A DNA stretch of 64,000 nt from Phascolarctobacterium_A sp902463975 (GTDB taxonomy: Bacteria > Bacillota > Negativicutes > Acidaminococcales > Acidaminococcaceae), in contig NZ_CABQHJ010000007.1 in assembly GCF_902463975.1 (NCBI RefSeq), positions 12,816-76,815 of the forward strand. Reading direction: 5' to 3'. The notes under the pieces are model-generated. The model worked only from the letters and a program-made list of their open reading frames with translations. It was not told where the DNA came from and made no database searches. Positions 42,691-50,952 of the stretch are shown piece by piece (the first letter of the stretch is position 1; each line of letters opens with the position of its first letter). The position numbers were made by a program, and so were the translations under genes.

Positions 42691-42743
42691 GTTGGTAGTG
42701 GAGAGTGGTTAGTTGGTAGTGGTTAGAGAGTAGTGAGTAGTGG
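42688..42743. repeat. Short tandem-like repeats upstream of the adhesin
   Basis: TTAGTTGGTAGTGG occurs twice (42688-42701 and 42709-42722), followed by related TAGTG units. Low-complexity, purine-rich DNA without coding potential. Confidence 0.5.
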
Positions 42744-42813
42744 AAATATGCTTTAATTATTGTTTTGTTTATTACAGTTTTGAGCAAAAAATAATTAAGT
42801 AAAGTTGGCAAAA

Positions 42814-42846
42814 TGCGTTTTACGATGAGAACCTGCGCTTTACGAT
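42814..42846 (+). promoter_or_regulatory. Direct repeat, candidate LytTR-regulator binding site
   Basis: TGCGTTTTACGAT (42814-42826) and TGCGCTTTACGAT (42834-42846) match in 12 of 13 positions with a 20-bp period, two helical turns. They end 8 bases before the -35 box of the adhesin promoter, the usual place for an activator. The LytTR gene is immediately upstream. Confidence 0.55.
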
Positions 42847-42854
42847 ACAAGGCG

Positions 42855-42882
42855 TTGAATTCACTGAATTTTATGAGATAAT
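42855..42882 (+). promoter_or_regulatory. Candidate promoter of the trimeric autotransporter gene
   Basis: TTGAAT, a 16-bp spacer and GATAAT. It would give a roughly 90-base leader with a GTGCG...CGCAC hairpin and a strong SD (AAGGAGG) 9 bases before the chosen ATG. Confidence 0.55.
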
Positions 42883-42977
42883 GAGCATGATAAAAGTTGT
42901 GCGGAAGGCGCCGGATGCTGCCAGCAGTGGATGGCGCACGCATGGGTTTGGTTTATACTTTAAGGAGGATGATGATT

Positions 42978-45900
42978 ATGACTAGGAAAAAGAGTAATGT
43001 CAAGGCGTTGGCCCTTGCCGTAACGTGCGCAATTCTCGCAGGGGGGGGCATTGGTCTTGAACCGGTGTATGCTGCGGATGTATTGTACAAAGAAGCTAGT
43101 GGCAATGTAACTACTGCTACTAAAAATGGTGAAACAGATAATACAATAATTAATGAACTTACTGTTGGTGGTGTAAAGATCGGTAGTGAAGACAGTTTTA
43201 CTGGAATCTCTATTGGTAGTAATTCTACAAGTAATCATGTTATAATTTCTGACAATGATATTTTTGCAACTGGTGCTGTACATGCTTCAATTATCGCTTC
43301 TGGAATCAATGCACGTATAGAAAACGGTAAAGTTGTAGCGCAAAACGGTTTGTATATTGGCTATACCGGTGCAGATGTTACTCAAGCTACGTATGATAAT
43401 AGCAAGTTCGCTGTTAATGGTGAAAATGGTTCTTTTAAAGCAGCTAATGGCAAGTTCACTGTTTCTGACGGCGGTGCAATTACGGCTGACAGCTTAGAGC
43501 TGAAAGAAACAGATGGAACTACAAATGTTGGTGCGGCTATTAAGGATAATGCAAATAATATTCAGGCCGTCAATGGTAAGGTAACTAACATTCAAACTGA
43601 TGTGACTAGTCTGCAAACAACTACAGGTCAGTTACAAACCAAAGTAGGTGAGCTGACAGCTAGTGATACTGCAGCTAGAAATGATATTATATCTTTGCAA
43701 AAGAAAACAGCTGGCATTAGCGAAGATGGTAGCGAAATTACAACTAAATCCCTGAAATTGCGTGAGAGTGCTTCTTCAGACACGCAGGAAATCACTGCTG
43801 CCAAAGTAAAGGGCTATGATGAGGCGGTTGCAGCTGTAGGCGATACTTCTACTGAAGGAACATTAGCTTATAACACGCAAAAAATTAGATATGCTGACGA
43901 TGATAGGGTTTTAACAGACAAGGCTACTTATATAGAAGGTATTACTCATGCTGGCGACGTAAGGCTGGCTGACGGCGAAGTAAGAGCAAAAAGGATAGTT
44001 CTTGAAGAAGTCTTTGATGATGGCACTTCCGGGCAAGCAACACTGACTCGTGAAAGCATAGTAAATCTTCACGGCATGATTGACGGTAAAACTAAAATCA
44101 AAGTTGCTGATGGCTCTGAGGTTGGCGGTGTAACGTTTAGTCAGGGTAAAGTTACTAATGTAGTAAGCATTAATGATAACTTGAAATTTGAGTCTGACGG
44201 AATTTATCTTAATAAAGGTGATCAAGCAAAACAAATAAAAATCGGCACTGACGGAAAAATCATCATCGGTACTTCCTCTAGTGCTTATGATACCAATGGT
44301 TTCTATGCTGGCGGTGATGATTACACTGAAGCAAAAGCAGCTATTGATGGTATTAATGGCAAAATTAAAGGTGCTAATGGTGCATTTGGCGTTGACGATA
44401 ATGGCAATGTAACGACAACCGGCGATATCAAGGGTAAGGATATTACTGCTAGTGGTAAGCTTACTGTAGATAGCGATGCAACTGTTGGTGGCAACCTTGG
44501 CGTAACTGGTGACACTACATTGAAAGGCAAGCTAGATGTAACTGGTGACACAACTGTAGGCGGCGATTTGACCGTAACAAAAAAGATCAAAGGTGAATCT
44601 TTGAATATTGGTTCTACTGGCAATGAATTTACTGTTGATGCAAATGGCAATACAGCTGTTGGCGGCACTCTTGGAGTAACTGGTGATGCAACCGTTGGCG
44701 GTACGCTGAATGTAGCTGGCGATACGACGTTGAAGGGCAACCTTGGCGTAACTGGCAACGCAACCGTTGGCGGTACGCTTGGAGTAACCGGTGATGCAAC
44801 CTTTAGTGGTAACATCAAAGGTCAGAGCTTAAATATTGGCACAACTGGCAATGAATTTACAGTTGATACCGTTGGCAACGTAAAAGCTAATGGCATTACT
44901 ACTAGCGATACCACTACCAATAAAATTGGTGGCGTTACTTTGGCTGGTAGCGATATTAACGCTAAAAACCTCACCTTAACAGGTACGCTGACTGCTGCAA
45001 AATATAATGCTACTGATATTGAAGCAACTAATTCTATAAAAGTTGGCGCAACGACCATGACAAATGGAAAGCTTGATCTTGGCAGCAATGGCACGATTGA
45101 TTTTGGTGCTAACGAACTGACTGATGTACAGGTTGGTAATATTAATAGTGTTATCCAGCCTGATGGCATTGTAAAAGCAGCGGACGGCTCTGTTATCGGT
45201 GGCGTAACCTTTAGCGCCGGGAATGTTACTGGTGTTAAAGATTTGACGGCAACTGGAAAGGTAACTGCTGCTACTATTACTGACGGAACTGCAAGCTTAA
45301 GCGGTGGTGCTCTGACAGGTCTTGCTTCTGTTAATATCGGCGGCAATACTACTATTGATAATACTGGCATTAATACTAATAAGTTGATTGTTGGTTCTGG
45401 CTTGAATGCTACGACCATTGATGATGCGAATGGCGTAGTGAGTGCTAAAGGCGAAATTGGCGCTGTTAAGTTTAGTGGCAGCGGCAAGCTGGACAATGTA
45501 AATGCTATTGACGGCGTTTCTGTAGCACAGAACTCTGGCAGTGCGGCTGGCGGTTTGACCTTTGGCGGCAATGCAATTATCGGCGCAACTGGTATTCCGT
45601 TCCAAAGCACTGGTTTTAAAGTAGATGATGATGGCGACGTAGAAGGTAAAACCTTTACAACCGCTGCTGATGGCACTGGCAATAGAAGTACCTTGGCTTC
45701 TGGTTCTTTGACCATTGATGCCAACAATACCTGGACTAAAGACGCAGGCATTATCGCTTCCAATGTTAAGGTTGGTACTAATGAACTGAAAAATGATGGC
45801 TTACATGTCGGTACTAACACCACTGTTAAAGATGGTGAGCTGACAGTAGGCGCTGGAAATACTTGGTCTATGGCTAATGGTATTACTGCTTCTAAAGCAG

Positions 45901-48137
45901 GCATCAATGGAGTGACGATTGGTGAAACTGAAGGTAAAGCAACCTTTAATAATGCTGGCAACACCACCACGATTGATGGCGACAAGATTACCACTGGTAC
46001 CATTACTGCTGATAAGCTTTTAATTAATAAAATCAGCCTTGGCAAAGATGGTAGTGATAATATCTCCATTGATCAAGATGGCGACGTAACTACTAAGGGC
46101 GAAATCAGAATTACTGATGCAGCTGGCAATGTTATGACTAAGCTGGCTAAAGATAGCGCAACCTTTGGCAATGACGTTGCTAATCAGACCGTCATTGAAA
46201 AAGGTACTGTTAAAGCTAAAGCTAAATCTGAGGATAATCAGCAAGCAGGTCTGACATTCAATGAAAACGGTTTGACTGTTAGCGGACAAAATGCAGCAGG
46301 TCAAAAATCCTCCTTCAGCTTCAATGCAAAAACTGGTGCAAACACCTTCACTGGTCAGGACGGAACCTTTACAACCATCAATGGCAGCGCTATCACTTCT
46401 ACTAACGGCGCAGCAACTGGCGTGCTCAACGGTAGCAACCTGACGCTGAAAAATGGCGCTAACTCTACGGCTCTGGAAGCTGGCGGCGCAACCTTCACTG
46501 GTGCAGCGGGCGAAAAGGGTGGTAAGACCACTACTATCAATGGTGGTACAATTACTACAGATACGCTGAATGTTGAACGTATCAACCTCGGCGAAGATAT
46601 TCTGGATAGCAATGGCAATCCGCATGGCAGCAACTTGTCTATGGATAAGCAAGGCAACTTCTCTGCAGCAGGCGGCAACTTCAAAGTAACTGGTGGCAGC
46701 GGTGCAGATAAAGGCGCAATGACTAACACCGTTGGCAACACTACCTTGAAAACTGACGCTAACGGCGCAGGCATGAGCCATACAAAAGACGGCGTAACAT
46801 CTAACGTTTCCGTTGGTAACAACAAAGCTAATGTTTCCGCAGGCTCAGGCTCCATCGACGTAACGAACGAAAGCATTACAAGCAAGGTTACGGACAATGC
46901 AACGAGCACGATTACGAAGGACAGCATCGTCGATAAGGTTGGCAACAACTCTGTAACTACGGACGCTAACGGTACGACCTTCGCCAATGGCGGCAGTAAG
47001 ACAACTAATATTAACGGCGGTACGATTACTACCGGCAAGCTGATTACTGACGAGCTTGTAATCACTGGTAAGGGTGAAGCAGCAGGTACTGGCACTGGTT
47101 CTATCGCTTTCGGCGGCAATGGCACAATTAAGAGCGATATAAAAGATGGCGATAAGAATACTAACTTCACGACCAATATTGACGGCGTAACTACCAAAGT
47201 AACCGATGGCACGACTACTACGGAAAACAAGGTTACCGCTGCAGGCAACAGTAACACTGTTACTAAAGATGATACGCATAAATCCGAATTCAACCAAGGC
47301 TTGACCAGCATCGGCGGCGTGGTAACGAATGGCGAAATTAAGGTAGCGCAAAAATTAGACGGTGAAACTGGCAAGCTTACCAGCGAAGTTAAAGATGCAA
47401 ACGGAAGCAGCAAGCTGGAGCAAAGCGGCACTGGTCTGGAATACACCGACAGCGCTAAGCCTGACAATGCAACACGCATCAACAGCAGCGATGTTTCCAT
47501 CGGTTCGGCAACAGATGACAGCAAGCGCATCAACCTGTCCGACCTCGGTCAGATTGACGACCTCGATGGCGAGCTCACTAAGCGTGACGAGTACAAGAAG
47601 AACCAGACCGCAGTCGGCGGCATTAACGCTGAAGCTGCAATCCGCCGCGAAGAGGTTGCTCGTCTTGACAACCGCATTGACGATGTAAACACACGCGTTG
47701 ATAAGGTTGGCGCTATGGCAGCAGCTATCGCTTCCCTGAAGAGCATTGGCTACGATCCGCAGGCTCCGAGCGAGTTCAGCATCGGCCTCGGCCAATACAA
47801 GGGCGAAACTGGCGTGGCAATGGGCTTCTTCCACTATCCGAACAAGAACTTCATGATTAACGTCAGCCTGTCTACTGCCGGCGGCGAAACCATGGGCGGT
47901 ATCGGTGCAACCTGGCGCTTCGGTCACAAATCCCCGCAAAAGCTTTTAGAAGAGCAGCGCGAGGAGCAGGCTAAGAAGGAGCTGGCAGCAGCCGAAAAAT
48001 ATCAGGCAGCAGCAAAACTTGCCAAAGAAGCGCAGGAGCGTGCTGAATATGCAGCAAAACTGGCGCGTCAGGCACAGGTGAGCGCAGATAATGCTAAGGC
48101 AGCAGCTGATGCAACCCAGGCTAAGCATTTTGGCTGA
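42978..48137 (+). CDS. YadA-like trimeric autotransporter adhesin
   Basis: 1,719 residues. An N-terminal signal peptide (NVKALALAVTCAILAGGGIG, cleavage probably after VYAA) leads into a long fibre. A coiled-coil part (about 43560-43740, LQTTTGQLQTKVGELTA) is followed by glycine/threonine-rich beta repeats of the VTGDATVGGTL type (about 44440-44820) and many further GNxTTI/GKTTTINGGTIT units. Near the end, RREEVARLDNRIDDVNTRV is a stalk helix before the YadA anchor (from about 47715, ending GGIGATWRFG). Three chains would form a 12-strand outer-membrane barrel. Unusually, 70 residues of alanine-rich coiled coil follow the barrel. The SD favours the third of three nearby in-frame ATGs. Confidence 0.93.
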   Translation: MTRKKSNVKALALAVTCAILAGGGIGLEPVYAADVLYKEASGNVTTATKNGETDNTIINELTVGGVKIGSEDSFTGISIGSNSTSNHVIISDNDIFATGAVHASIIASGINARIENGKVVAQNGLYIGYTGADVTQATYDNSKFAVNGENGSFKAANGKFTVSDGGAITADSLELKETDGTTNVGAAIKDNANNIQAVNGKVTNIQTDVTSLQTTTGQLQTKVGELTASDTAARNDIISLQKKTAGISEDGSEITTKSLKLRESASSDTQEITAAKVKGYDEAVAAVGDTSTEGTLAYNTQKIRYADDDRVLTDKATYIEGITHAGDVRLADGEVRAKRIVLEEVFDDGTSGQATLTRESIVNLHGMIDGKTKIKVADGSEVGGVTFSQGKVTNVVSINDNLKFESDGIYLNKGDQAKQIKIGTDGKIIIGTSSSAYDTNGFYAGGDDYTEAKAAIDGINGKIKGANGAFGVDDNGNVTTTGDIKGKDITASGKLTVDSDATVGGNLGVTGDTTLKGKLDVTGDTTVGGDLTVTKKIKGESLNIGSTGNEFTVDANGNTAVGGTLGVTGDATVGGTLNVAGDTTLKGNLGVTGNATVGGTLGVTGDATFSGNIKGQSLNIGTTGNEFTVDTVGNVKANGITTSDTTTNKIGGVTLAGSDINAKNLTLTGTLTAAKYNATDIEATNSIKVGATTMTNGKLDLGSNGTIDFGANELTDVQVGNINSVIQPDGIVKAADGSVIGGVTFSAGNVTGVKDLTATGKVTAATITDGTASLSGGALTGLASVNIGGNTTIDNTGINTNKLIVGSGLNATTIDDANGVVSAKGEIGAVKFSGSGKLDNVNAIDGVSVAQNSGSAAGGLTFGGNAIIGATGIPFQSTGFKVDDDGDVEGKTFTTAADGTGNRSTLASGSLTIDANNTWTKDAGIIASNVKVGTNELKNDGLHVGTNTTVKDGELTVGAGNTWSMANGITASKAGINGVTIGETEGKATFNNAGNTTTIDGDKITTGTITADKLLINKISLGKDGSDNISIDQDGDVTTKGEIRITDAAGNVMTKLAKDSATFGNDVANQTVIEKGTVKAKAKSEDNQQAGLTFNENGLTVSGQNAAGQKSSFSFNAKTGANTFTGQDGTFTTINGSAITSTNGAATGVLNGSNLTLKNGANSTALEAGGATFTGAAGEKGGKTTTINGGTITTDTLNVERINLGEDILDSNGNPHGSNLSMDKQGNFSAAGGNFKVTGGSGADKGAMTNTVGNTTLKTDANGAGMSHTKDGVTSNVSVGNNKANVSAGSGSIDVTNESITSKVTDNATSTITKDSIVDKVGNNSVTTDANGTTFANGGSKTTNINGGTITTGKLITDELVITGKGEAAGTGTGSIAFGGNGTIKSDIKDGDKNTNFTTNIDGVTTKVTDGTTTTENKVTAAGNSNTVTKDDTHKSEFNQGLTSIGGVVTNGEIKVAQKLDGETGKLTSEVKDANGSSKLEQSGTGLEYTDSAKPDNATRINSSDVSIGSATDDSKRINLSDLGQIDDLDGELTKRDEYKKNQTAVGGINAEAAIRREEVARLDNRIDDVNTRVDKVGAMAAAIASLKSIGYDPQAPSEFSIGLGQYKGETGVAMGFFHYPNKNFMINVSLSTAGGETMGGIGATWRFGHKSPQKLLEEQREEQAKKELAAAEKYQAAAKLAKEAQERAEYAAKLARQAQVSADNAKAAADATQAKHFG

Positions 48138-48202
48138 TAAGCAGGCAGCAGGTGCAGTCATAGCAGGATAACAACTGTTTTTCCTATAAATCATCATACT
48201 CC

Positions 48203-48233
48203 GCCAAGCAATGCCCCCAACCGCTTGCTTGGC
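48203..48233. repeat. Perfect 9-bp inverted repeat after the adhesin gene
   Basis: GCCAAGCAA and TTGCTTGGC pair around a 13-base loop, 65 bases after the stop. It is flanked by two direct copies of ATCATCATACT (near 48190 and 48250). No T-run follows. Confidence 0.45.
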
Positions 48234-48276
48234 AGTTCATGAGGCTGCAATCATCATACTGACCTTATGAACAAAA

Positions 48277-48314
48277 AAGGCTGGAGTTTGAGCGTTTGCT
48301 CAAATTCCAGCCTT
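48277..48314. terminator. Long hairpin after the adhesin gene
   Basis: AAGGCTGGA-TTTGAGC pairs with GCTCAAA-TCCAGCCTT. The T-run is on the minus-strand side, so it would stop minus-strand read-through from the second toxin gene. On the + strand it may act as a weak end of the adhesin transcript. Confidence 0.65.
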
Positions 48315-48354
48315 AAAACTTGCAAAGCTATGGATTGTGTGGTATATTAAATAT

Positions 48355-48443
48355 AGAAAAGACAACCGCCCATAAGGTGGGTTGCCGAATTTGGTTAAGA
48401 AAAATCCGCTCCGTACTCGCCAAAGTCTTGGGGCGGTTTTTCT
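48355..48443 (+). ncRNA. Candidate antisense RNA antitoxin, copy 2 (about 89 nt)
   Basis: The promoter is TTGCAA (48320-48325), a 17-bp spacer and TATATT (48343-48348). The 5' hairpin stem is as in copy 1 but with a shorter loop. The terminator is CCGCTCC ... GGGGCGG plus TTTTT (48406-48441) with loop ends gta...ctt in place of gag...caa. It converges with toxin copy 2. Confidence 0.65.
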
Positions 48444-48461
48444 ATGTCCGTAACTTTTTTA

Positions 48462-48545
48462 CTATTTGTTCTTAAAAATGAACGTAAGTAATGCTACGAT
48501 AAAAACTCCAAAGGACATTAAATCCTGAAAGCTGAAATATACCAT
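48462..48545 (-). CDS. Holin-like type I toxin peptide, copy 2 (27 aa)
   Basis: The amino-acid and nucleotide sequence is identical to copy 1 over the coding part. The same SD and start choice apply (an alternative ATG at 48551). The minus-strand promoter is TTGCTT (48632-48637), a 17-bp spacer and TAAAAT (48609-48614). The hydrophobic helix plus basic tail fits a small membrane-active toxin. Toxicity is inferred from resemblance only. Confidence 0.75.
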   Translation of the reverse strand: MVYFSFQDLMSFGVFIVALLTFIFKNK

Positions 48546-48675
48546 AGACATCACCTCCATTCGTATAGAATGAAGGCAACACCACCCCGTGAACCGGTTG
48601 TCGAAAACATTTTATCATAAAATTTCAACTAAAGCAATAAAATGTTTGCTTATAAAGAGCTTCATTAAAAAATTT

Positions 48676-48716
48676 AAGACCTTGGCGTCAGTAAAAACTG
48701 ACATCAAGGTCTTTTT
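48676..48716. terminator. Bidirectional terminator before the small secreted-protein gene
   Basis: AAGACCTTG/CAAGGTCTT with inner GTCAGT-aaaa-ACTGAC. T-runs lie on both sides. It ends the minus-strand gene at 48718-49203. Confidence 0.85.
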
Positions 48717-48717
48717 G

Positions 48718-49203
48718 TTACGCTTTGCGTCTGAGCATATCGGCAATGCGCTTTTGGTTTTCCATCGCTGTCAACGCTCTTTCGTACAGCAGCATCTGCA
48801 GCTTGCTTTTGACAGGCTGCAAATTGGGCGAGCCTTCGATAGTGTAAACAACATTATCGTCCTTATCGGTGTACAGGCTTTTGAGCAGCGCATACTGTGT
48901 GCCATCGTTATTATACAAATAAATCTGCGTCATGCTGATTGCTGTTTTCAGCTCCGGCTTGGTGGCCTGCAGCTTAGGCAGCATTTCCTTATTGTAGCGC
49001 AGCTCGGCAGACAACAGCAAAAAAAGCTTGTCGCCCTGGCGCAATGCCTGCAAATTATCCTTATAAAGATATAAATCGCCAGCGCTGGTGCTGGTTATTT
49101 TTTCCATGTTAGCGTTTTTATCAGTGCCTGCGCCAGCGAAGGCTGTGCAAGTGCAGGCAAGCGCAAAAATCAGCGTCAGTAAAATAAGTAATTTTTTCAT
49201 CAT
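48718..49203 (-). CDS. Small secreted protein of unknown function
   Basis: 161 residues with a signal peptide (KKLLILLTLIFALACTCTAFA, cleavage probably after AFA). The mature protein is mostly helical and charged, with LYKDNLQALRQGDKLFLLLSAELRYNKEMLPK (30+ residues summarised by its ends) and a C-terminal ALTAMENQKRIADMLRRKA helix. I do not recognise a family. It is the last gene of the accessory region and is transcribed toward the island, ending at the bidirectional terminator. Confidence 0.55.
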   Translation of the reverse strand: MMKKLLILLTLIFALACTCTAFAGAGTDKNANMEKITSTSAGDLYLYKDNLQALRQGDKLFLLLSAELRYNKEMLPKLQATKPELKTAISMTQIYLYNNDGTQYALLKSLYTDKDDNVVYTIEGSPNLQPVKSKLQMLLYERALTAMENQKRIADMLRRKA

Positions 49204-49392
49204 TAAGTCCCGCCTTTATTTATAGTAGAAGAAGCTTTTCCTTTATCATACAATTTTTGGCGCGATAAGTAAAGCAGCAAATAATCTTACTGTGCACGTA
49301 TTCTGGATACTGCTTTTTGAATAAATGCGCCAGAAAAAATCTTTTGTTAAAGTATTACAGGCAGCTTTGCTTTTAGCAGCATAAACTTTAAA

Positions 49393-49421
49393 TTTACTTC
49401 ATGCTTTTCCTCTGTTATACT
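49393..49421 (+). promoter_or_regulatory. Candidate promoter for the nfeD-floA operon
   Basis: TTTACT, a 17-bp spacer and TATACT, 31 bases before nfeD. The rest of the 249-base gap (49204-49452) shows no gene. Confidence 0.5.
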
Positions 49422-49452
49422 ATAAATGTACAAGCGTTGAGGAGGTGCAGTC

Positions 49453-49926
49453 ATGCCATTGGAATATTATTTTATGCTGGCGGGCCTTGTCCTGCTGCTG
49501 ATAGAATTTGTGGTGCCGGGCTTCGGAATTTTCGGTGTCAGCGGCATGGTGTGCCTGACAGTCGGCGGCTTTTACGTTTTGGGCGGCAATGCCTGGGCGG
49601 CGCTGGTGCTGCTGGCAGTGTATCTGTTTTTGGTGCTGGTGATTACCCTGCTGTGCGTCTATCTGCCCAGAGAAAGCAAGTATAATCCCTTTGTGCTGTG
49701 GACACGCCAAAAAAACAGCGAGGGCTACACCGGCGGCAAAAACTGGAGCATGCTGGTGGGCAAAAGAGGCACAGCCTTGACCACGCTGCGTCCTGCAGGC
49801 ACGATTCTGGTGGACGGCAAGCGTCTTGACGTGAGCAGTCAGGGAGATTATATCGAAAAGTCCGCGCCCGTGATTATAGTGCGGGTGGAGGGCAGCAAAA
49901 TTTTTGTAGAACAGACGAAGGAGTGA
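49453..49926 (+). CDS. NfeD-family membrane protein
   Basis: 157 residues. Two or three membrane segments (about 5-25, 27-45, 50-75) are followed by a C-terminal OB-fold domain (LVGKRGTALTTLRPAGTILVDGKRLDV to the end), the short NfeD type lacking the ClpP-like protease part. NfeD proteins partner with flotillins, and the floA gene starts 4 bases downstream. The pair corresponds to Bacillus yqeZ-yqfA, probably organising membrane microdomains. SD GGAGGTG. Confidence 0.9.
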   Translation: MPLEYYFMLAGLVLLLIEFVVPGFGIFGVSGMVCLTVGGFYVLGGNAWAALVLLAVYLFLVLVITLLCVYLPRESKYNPFVLWTRQKNSEGYTGGKNWSMLVGKRGTALTTLRPAGTILVDGKRLDVSSQGDYIEKSAPVIIVRVEGSKIFVEQTKE

Positions 49927-49930
49927 CGTT

Positions 49931-50938
49931 ATGGATTTATTATTCAGTATGATTTTCGGCAGTGGCTTTGCAGTAATCATTGCTATTGCAGGTATCGCGA
50001 TTTTTCTTAACTTTGTGCCGTTGGGCCTGTGGATTTCCGCAATTGCTGCCGGCGTTAATGTAGGCATCTTCAACCTTATCGGTATGCGCCTGCGCCGTGT
50101 GCCCGCGTCGCAGATCGTGCTGCCTTTGATTAAGGCGAATAAGGCAGGTCTTGACGTAAATGTCAACCAGCTGGAGGCGCATTATCTGGCAGGCGGTAAC
50201 GTGGACCGCGTTATTGATGCTTTGATTGCTGCCCACAGAGCGCAGATTGAGCTGAGCTTTGAGCGTGGCTGTGCCATCGACCTTGCGGGACGCAACGTGC
50301 TGGAGGCTGTGCAGATGAGCGTTAACCCCGAGGTTATCGAAACTCCGGTAGTAAGCGCTGTTGCCAAGGACGGCATTGAGCTGAAGGTAAAGGCACGCGT
50401 AACCGTGCGCGCCAACATTGACCGCCTGGTAGGCGGTGCCGGCGAAGCAACGATTATTGCGCGTGTCGGCGAAGGCATTGTAACAAACGTAGGCTCCAGC
50501 GCCGACCACAGCAAGGTACTGGAAAACCCCGATTATATTTCCAAAACGGTTTTGGATAAAGGCTTGGATGCAGGTACTGCCTTTGAAATTCTTTCCATTG
50601 ATATTGCAGACGTAGATGTAGGCCGTAACATCGGCGCTGCGCTGATGACCGACCAGGCGGAGGCAGATAAGCGCATTGCTCAGGCACGCGCTGAGGAACG
50701 CCGTGCGATGGCTGTTGCCAAGGAGCAGGAAATGAAAGCCTATACGCAGGAAATGCAGGCGAAGGTTGTGGAGGCACAGGCTAAGGTTCCTACAGCTATG
50801 GCGGAGGCGCTGGCTAACGGCCGCTTGGGCGTAATGGATTACTACCGCCTGAACAATATTCAGGCAGATACACAGATGCGCCGCACGATTGCCGAGGTAA
50901 GCCCGGAGGGCGAGGAAAAGCCTGAGGGCAGCAAATAA
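49931..50938 (+). CDS. floA: Flotillin-like protein FloA
   Basis: 335 residues. One N-terminal membrane hairpin (about 10-45) is followed by the SPFH domain (VNQLEAHYLAGGNVDRVIDALIAAHRA, RVTVRANIDRLVGGAGEATIIARVGEG) and a C-terminal Ala/Glu-rich coiled coil (about 240-285). It scaffolds membrane microdomains. It sits between nfeD and a small membrane-linked gene in a compact operon. Confidence 0.95.
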   Translation: MDLLFSMIFGSGFAVIIAIAGIAIFLNFVPLGLWISAIAAGVNVGIFNLIGMRLRRVPASQIVLPLIKANKAGLDVNVNQLEAHYLAGGNVDRVIDALIAAHRAQIELSFERGCAIDLAGRNVLEAVQMSVNPEVIETPVVSAVAKDGIELKVKARVTVRANIDRLVGGAGEATIIARVGEGIVTNVGSSADHSKVLENPDYISKTVLDKGLDAGTAFEILSIDIADVDVGRNIGAALMTDQAEADKRIAQARAEERRAMAVAKEQEMKAYTQEMQAKVVEAQAKVPTAMAEALANGRLGVMDYYRLNNIQADTQMRRTIAEVSPEGEEKPEGSK

Positions 50939-50952
50939 GCGAGGTGCAGCTT

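Larger units (their letters stand above)
48318..48657. repeat. Duplicated toxin-antitoxin-like locus, copy 2
   Basis: The second copy of the block at 40121-40462, in the same orientation, 8.2 kb away. The -35 and -10 boxes of both promoters, the SD, the toxin codons and the terminator stem are conserved. The toxin promoter spacer (TAGTTGAAATTTTATGA versus TAATCTATAATTTATGA) and the RNA loops differ. Confidence 0.85.

Noticed and set aside
44440..44820. Regular repeats that could suggest a CRISPR array
   Set aside because: Units are in frame, variable and encode the VTGDATVGGTL-type protein repeats. There are no constant repeats with unique spacers and no cas genes.
44321..47939. Several long open frames on the minus strand inside the adhesin gene (about 100-415 codons)
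   Set aside because: They are mirror frames of the repetitive Gly/Thr/Asn-rich adhesin, with biased Val/Ser/Leu/Pro composition and no SD, signal or family resemblance. The + strand has signal peptide, anchor and promoter.
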